Below, one piece after another: positions 12,518 through 15,703 of a stretch of DNA of 15,703 nt. The stretch's first letter is position 1. The number at the start of each line of letters is the position of its first letter. The position numbers and the translations under genes are program-made. The notes beneath the pieces were generated by a model. That model was not told where the DNA came from. It searched no databases and was given only the letters and a program-made list of their open reading frames with translations. Source of the stretch: RGIG1681 sp045648025 (lineage in GTDB: Bacteria > Bacillota > Clostridia > Christensenellales > UBA1242); contig JAZRNH010000008.1 of the NCBI GenBank assembly GCA_045648025.1, forward strand, positions 1-15,703, read 5' to 3'.

Positions 12518-12940
12518 TTAACCATTTGATGGACCTTGTTGTCCTTTGTTTTCAGGTTCTTTGTCAACCAATGCAAATTGTTTTTCAGCAGCAACAATTT
12601 CTAAACAACTTTTCATTGTTTCAATTTCTTGTTTATAAGATAAAAGTCTTGCCTTTCCTCTTCTAAGTCCTGCAAGATCACTTCCAACTGCTTCTGCTGT
12701 TGCCCACCAATTTCTTCCAGAAAGGTCTTTGATGTTCTTTTCAACCATAGTCAATGTAGCATCAACAATTGGCTCAACTTTCAAGATTTCAGCATATAAC
12801 TCTTTTGCTTGTGGAAGCAATGTTTCAACATCATTAATTTGCTCAACAAATTCAAAGCCTTTTCTAAGGTTTTCCATCATTGCTGACATCTCAGCAGGTG
12901 TAATTTCTTTTTTTCTCTTAAAAAAATCAAAAAATCCCAT
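12518..12940 (-). CDS. Hypothetical protein with amphipathic start (protein A)
   Basis: Unrecognised 140-aa protein. It begins MGFFDFFKRKKEITPAEM, nearly the same start as protein B (MG-[LF]-[LF]-D-[VF]-FKR). A helical body with NWWATAEAVGSDLAGLRRGK (residues 81-100) follows, then one more helix and a tail ENKGQQGPSNG. The frame is open up to 13015, inside map, but the start at 12940 is preferred: GGGAGGAG lies 8-9 bases upstream, between the map stop and this ATG, and the B paralogue begins at the same motif. It follows map by 20 bases, so cotranscription is very likely. No known catalytic residues are visible. Confidence 0.83.
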   Translation of the reverse strand: MGFFDFFKRKKEITPAEMSAMMENLRKGFEFVEQINDVETLLPQAKELYAEILKVEPIVDATLTMVEKNIKDLSGRNWWATAEAVGSDLAGLRRGKARLLSYKQEIETMKSCLEIVAAEKQFALVDKEPENKGQQGPSNG

Positions 12941-12960
12941 ACTTTTTTCTCCTCCCTTTT

Positions 12961-13824
12961 TTATTTTGATAATATTTCCACACCGGTTTCGGTCATAAGA
13001 AGTGTATATTCCCATTGAGCAGAAAGCGAACCATCTTGAGTTCTAACAGTCCAACCATCAATTGCATCAATATACACCGCTGCCTTTCCACTATTAATCA
13101 TAGGTTCAATAGTAAACACCATACCCGGAGTTAAAATCATACCTGTTCCAAGTTTTGCAGTGTGGTTAACAAATGGGTCTTCGTGCATAGCAAGTCCAAC
13201 ACCGTGACCACCAAGTTCTTTAACAACCGAAAAACCATTTGCTCTTGCCATTTTATTAACAAAATGACCAATGTCGCCAACATGACAATATGGTTTAATT
13301 TTTGAAACTGCATGGTCTAAACATTCTTTTGTTACTCTAACAAGTTTTTCTGCTTCTTCAGAAGCAGTTCCAATAATAAACATTCTTGAAGCATCACCAT
13401 AGTAACCATTAACTTCAGTTGTGCAGTCAACATTAACAATGTCGCCGTCTTTTAAAATTTGTTTTTTGTTTGGAATTCCGTGACATACAACAGAGTTAAC
13501 CGATGTGCAAACAGATTTCGGAAAACCGCAATATCCAAGAGGTGCAGGTCTTCCACCAAGTCTTAAAGTTTCTTCGTGAACAATTTTATCAATTTCTTCG
13601 GTTGACATACCAGCTTTAATTTCTGCCGCAACCTTGTCTAAAATTAAAGAATTGATTCTTCCTGCTTCTTTTATTCCTTCGATTTGCTTTTCATTTTTTA
13701 TTAATTTTTTTGGTGGAACAATGTTACCTTTTTTTCTAAGAGCTTCAAGTTCTTGGTCAAAAGTCAAATGACAATCAGCATATAATTTTTCGCTTCCACA
13801 CCAACATTTATCGTCTTTTTTCAT
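12961..13824 (-). CDS. map: Methionine aminopeptidase type I with N-terminal SEC-C zinc motif
   Basis: Removes the initiator methionine from new proteins at the ribosome. Residues 5-20 (DKCWCGSEKLYADCH) form a SEC-C metal-binding motif, which occurs ahead of the catalytic domain in many clostridial MetAPs and probably helps ribosome contact. The pita-bread catalytic domain follows, with the five metal ligands Asp133 (NVDCT), Asp144 (GDASR), His207 (GGHGVG), Glu240 (TIEPM) and Glu272 (AQWEYT), plus substrate His115 (VCHGIP). The usual AQFEHT motif reads AQWEYT here. Length 287 aa. It starts 13 bases after the HD gene, whose stop overlaps the AGAGG ribosome binding site. Usually map sits with secY and adk in ribosomal operons; here it does not, so a second map may exist elsewhere. 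Confidence 0.97.
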   Translation of the reverse strand: MKKDDKCWCGSEKLYADCHLTFDQELEALRKKGNIVPPKKLIKNEKQIEGIKEAGRINSLILDKVAAEIKAGMSTEEIDKIVHEETLRLGGRPAPLGYCGFPKSVCTSVNSVVCHGIPNKKQILKDGDIVNVDCTTEVNGYYGDASRMFIIGTASEEAEKLVRVTKECLDHAVSKIKPYCHVGDIGHFVNKMARANGFSVVKELGGHGVGLAMHEDPFVNHTAKLGTGMILTPGMVFTIEPMINSGKAAVYIDAIDGWTVRTQDGSLSAQWEYTLLMTETGVEILSK

Positions 13825-13837
13825 ATAATTTTAGCCT

Positions 13838-14539
13838 CTATCTATCAACCATTGCATCATGGTTAAATTTATCTAAATCAAGTTCTTCATCTTCTAAAAA
13901 TAATCTTGGAATAAGCCCAAAATGTTCACTGAAACCCTTAAAAAGAGTCATTGTCTTGCAAACTAAATTTCTATTGTAAAGATTTTCTGCCGCTATCATT
14001 TTTGGGTTTTCAATTGTTTTTATTGTGATGGTAAACACAGAATCTGTAATATCAAAATCAAGCCTTTCAATATCAGCTGAATTGATATATCCAAAATTTT
14101 CTTCAGCATTATCTTCAAGTCTTGTTTTTGAAATGTCAAGTTTATCAATAAATGCTGCAAACCAAGAATATTTGTTTTCAAATTTAGAGTAATCTAAAAA
14201 CTCATCATGGGTTGAAATTGCAGAATAAATCATTTCAAGCTCTTCTTCTGTAAAAATGTTTTTTGGTGGCAAATATTCCCTGGCGAAATCAGCAGATTTA
14301 AACCAGTGGTCTTTTCTCACCCCACCAACCTGTCCAATATCATGAAGAACTTCAACTGTTTTTAATATCAATAGTTCTCTTTCGGAAAAATTAAAGAGTT
14401 TTCCAAGCCTGTCCGCCAACTTCACAACACCAGCAATATGCTTCATTCCATGACTAGATGGAGTGTGATTTGTTGCATCAATTGACCTATATGGGCCAAC
14501 AACAGCTTCGTCATGTAACATAAAATCAATAAAGTCCAT
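13838..14539 (-). CDS. HD-domain metal-dependent phosphohydrolase, substrate unknown
   Basis: 233-aa soluble protein with an HD domain. Its metal ligands can be placed at His34 (HGMKHIAGV), His66-Asp67 (EVLHDIGQVGG), His111 (ISTHDEFLD) and Asp132 (FIDKLDISKTR), the order expected in the superfamily. A C-terminal alpha/beta part (160-233; SVFTITIKTIENPKM) has no motif I recognise. The extended IGQVGGVRKDHWFKSADF segment and the missing GYP triad speak against a cyclic-di-GMP HD-GYP enzyme. A nucleotide or nucleoside phosphate substrate is plausible. It is the first gene of the operon, with TGAGGT 5 bases before the ATG and TATAAT at 14564-14569, and its end is coupled to map. Confidence 0.86.
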   Translation of the reverse strand: MDFIDFMLHDEAVVGPYRSIDATNHTPSSHGMKHIAGVVKLADRLGKLFNFSERELLILKTVEVLHDIGQVGGVRKDHWFKSADFAREYLPPKNIFTEEELEMIYSAISTHDEFLDYSKFENKYSWFAAFIDKLDISKTRLEDNAEENFGYINSADIERLDFDITDSVFTITIKTIENPKMIAAENLYNRNLVCKTMTLFKGFSEHFGLIPRLFLEDEELDLDKFNHDAMVDR

Positions 14540-14563
14540 AATACCTCACAATATTAATTTCTA

Positions 14564-14569
14564 ATTATA
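14564..14569 (-). promoter_or_regulatory. Probable -10 box of the HD-map operon
   Basis: A perfect TATAAT on the minus strand 24 bases before the start codon. The -35 region lies in an A-rich tract (AAGTCT at 17 bases) and is poor. It is the only promoter-like signal between the rplL terminator and the HD gene. Confidence 0.5.
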
Positions 14570-14682
14570 TATTAACTTTTTTTTCAAGACTTGTAAATAA
14601 AATAAGCTGTTAATTGCCGTCAAAATCATAAAAAAACCACCAAATCAGTTGAAATTTGACAGCAAATTAAAATTTTTGCAAC

Positions 14683-14711
14683 AAAAAAGAGTGAACAAAC
14701 TGTCCACTCTT
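14683..14711 (-). terminator. Intrinsic terminator of rplJL
   Basis: Minus strand: stem AAGAGTG/CACTCTT (14705-14711 with 14687-14693), 11-base loop, followed by six T and GTTGC. It begins 31 bases after the rplL stop. Confidence 0.88.
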
Positions 14712-14742
14712 GTCTTCACACTTATTATATATTTTGCTAAAA

Positions 14743-15114
14743 TTACTTAAGTTCAGCTTTAGCACCAGCTTCAGCGAATTTCTTAACCATTTCTTCAGCA
14801 GCTTCTTTAGCAACTGCTTCTTTGATAACTGAGTTTGGTGTTTCAGCCATAGCTTTAGATTCAGCAAGACCAAGTCCTGTGATTTCTCTAACAACTTTGA
14901 TAACTGCGATTTTGTTAGCACCTACATCTGTAAGAACTACATTAAATTCAGTTTTTTCTTCTTCTGCGGCAGCAGCACCACCAGCAGCTGGAGCAGCAAC
15001 TGCCATAGCAGCAGCAGAAACTCCGAATTCTTCTTCAATAGCTTTAACAAGGTCATTAAGTTCAGCTACTGTTAATGCTTTGATTTCTTCAATAAATTTT
15101 TGTGTATCTAACAT
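14743..15114 (-). CDS. rplL: 50S ribosomal protein L7/L12 (bL12)
   Basis: Multi-copy stalk protein that recruits and activates the translational GTPases EF-Tu, EF-G, IF2 and RF3. Residues 1-32 are the dimerising N-terminal domain (LTVAELNDLVKAIEEEFGV), 33-53 the Ala/Gly/Glu hinge (AAPAAGGAAAAEEE), and 54-123 the C-terminal factor-binding domain (KIAVIKVVREITGLGLAESK). Length 123 aa is normal. The factor-binding loop reads AMAETPNSVIKEAV rather than the common LVEGAPKPVKEGV, a moderate divergence. AGGAGA is 8 bases before the ATG. It follows rplJ by 57 bases in the standard order, and its gene is ended by the terminator at 14683-14711. Confidence 0.98.
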   Translation of the reverse strand: MLDTQKFIEEIKALTVAELNDLVKAIEEEFGVSAAAMAVAAPAAGGAAAAEEEKTEFNVVLTDVGANKIAVIKVVREITGLGLAESKAMAETPNSVIKEAVAKEAAEEMVKKFAEAGAKAELK

Positions 15115-15171
15115 ATTTATAATCTCCTATAAATTTAATTATTAATTTTTAAAAATTTGTTTTTGCGTTAA

Positions 15172-15660
15172 TTACGCATTTTTCTTTGCGATTTCACTTA
15201 AACCAACAGCAAGTGAACGCATTGGGCTTGTAAGTAATCCAACAAGTTGTCCAAGTAAAACTTCTCTTGATGGGATATTAGCAAGTGCTGTGATTTCTTC
15301 TGTGTTATAATACTTTCCAGCAACAAAACCTGATTTTAATTTAAGAGTGTTAAACTTCTTTGAACCATCAAGTGCAATTTTAGCAGGAGCAACTTCGTCA
15401 GTTGGGTGAAATAAAACTGCAGTTGTGCCTTCATAATCAGAAGCTGGGAATGTGATTCCAAGATTTTCAAAAGCAATCTTCATAAGTCTGTTTTTGTAAA
15501 CCTTATAAATACCACCAGCATTTCTAGCGTTGTTTCTAACTTCTGAAACTTGTGATACAGTAAGACCACGGTAGTCAACAAGAACGATAGATTTAGCATT
15601 CTTAGCAAGTTCTTCAATTTCACTTACAACAACTTTTTTATTTTCAAAATTTGCTGACAT
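15172..15660 (-). CDS. rplJ: 50S ribosomal protein L10 (uL10)
   Basis: Base of the ribosomal stalk: its N-terminal domain binds 23S rRNA and its C-terminal helix carries the L7/L12 dimers. It shows VDYRGLTVSQVSEVRNNAR (28-46), YKVYKNRL (52-59), YEGTTAVLF (76-84) and LANIPSREVLLGQLVGLLTS (126-145), all typical, with a C-terminal helix (MRSLAVGLSEIAKK) for L12 binding. Length 162 aa. AAAAGGAGAA stands 6 bases before the ATG. In bacteria the L10-L12 complex represses its own mRNA through the leader upstream; only 43 bases of that leader lie in this window. Confidence 0.98.
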   Translation of the reverse strand: MSANFENKKVVVSEIEELAKNAKSIVLVDYRGLTVSQVSEVRNNARNAGGIYKVYKNRLMKIAFENLGITFPASDYEGTTAVLFHPTDEVAPAKIALDGSKKFNTLKLKSGFVAGKYYNTEEITALANIPSREVLLGQLVGLLTSPMRSLAVGLSEIAKKNA

Positions 15661-15703
15661 TTATTATTCTCCTTTTAGTGTGAAGTATTAAAAAAACCTT
15701 ATG
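15661..15703 (-). promoter_or_regulatory. Start-proximal part of the rplJ leader
   Basis: On the minus strand the window ends with AAGGTTTTTTTAAT about 27 bases before the rplJ ribosome binding site. A run of seven T after GG looks like the tail of a leader terminator or attenuator, as found in some L10 leaders, but the upstream arm is outside the window. No complete structure can be assigned. Confidence 0.35.

Noticed and set aside
11319..12940. MazG-like gene plus small neighbours as a MazEF-type toxin-antitoxin locus
   Set aside because: No RNase toxin or antitoxin DNA-binding fold is visible, and the neighbours are long charged coiled coils. The MazG-like domain alone is not evidence for toxin-antitoxin.
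12941..13015. 25-residue extension of protein A into the end of map
   Set aside because: GGGAGGAG stands directly before the internal Met, whose MGFFDFFKR start matches the start of paralogue B.
13838..14539. RelA/SpoT-type alarmone hydrolase or HD-GYP phosphodiesterase
   Set aside because: The HD residues are present, but there is no synthetase domain, no GYP motif and no other RelA/SpoT feature. Only the superfamily can be assigned.
14595..14680. A second terminator-like T-run (GGTGGTTTTTTT on the minus strand) between rplL and the HD gene
   Set aside because: The only stem near it is a weak CAAAT/ATTTG pairing that does not abut the T-run properly, so it is not a supported terminator.
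1..15703. CRISPR arrays, insertion sequences, prophage genes, tRNA genes
   Set aside because: No regularly spaced repeats, transposase or integrase motifs, or tRNA cloverleaf sequences were seen on either strand.

Overview
The window looks like a low-GC, Bacillota/Clostridia-type bacterial chromosome, most likely a contig from a gut or environmental metagenome. The evidence is the AT-rich intergenic DNA, strong AGGAGG-type ribosome binding sites, many intrinsic terminators, a 16S rRNA 5' end of clostridial character, and housekeeping families typical of Firmicutes (type I methionine aminopeptidase with an N-terminal SEC-C zinc motif, class II aldolase, YtrA-like GntR/ABC cassette). I cannot name the genus from sequence alone.

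Left end (1-1038): bases 1-234 are not natural chromosome. They hold two copies of the DNBSEQ/MGI library adapter with the same 10-base barcode, and between them a 101-base 16S piece, in inverted orientation, that differs from the resident 16S. The true genome starts at about 235 with the first ~300 bases of a 16S rRNA gene on the minus strand. Upstream of it are two tandem consensus promoters (TTGACA-N17-TATCTT and TTGACA-N17-TATTAT), a palindrome at the predicted start point, and the terminator of trpS.

1039-4511 (minus): a zinc-ribbon/TM2-domain membrane protein, then mnmA (tRNA 2-thiouridylase), then trpS, probably one transcription unit. 4681-6096 (minus): an unrecognised 471-aa soluble protein with its own good promoter; its gene ends in a bidirectional terminator. 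6241-7041 (plus): a divergently transcribed short-chain dehydrogenase/reductase. 7149-8990 (minus): a self-regulated GntR / ABC ATPase / ABC permease cassette with overlapping genes, a consensus promoter and a repeated, partly inverted operator motif at the start point.

9143-11260: gap (minus) and fba (plus), two neighbouring steps of lower and upper glycolysis, are divergently arranged around a short regulatory region with a palindrome that overlaps the fba promoter.

11319-14539 (minus): a tightly packed six-gene unit: HD-domain phosphohydrolase, map, two related small proteins with an amphipathic MGxxDxFKR start and a Gly/Pro/Gln tail, a MazG-like nucleotide pyrophosphohydrolase, and a third small coiled-coil protein with a similar tail. 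This is the least explained part of the window and the best candidate for an undescribed functional module. 14743-15660 (minus): rplL and rplJ, the ribosomal stalk proteins L7/L12 and L10, with the start of the L10 leader running off the right end.
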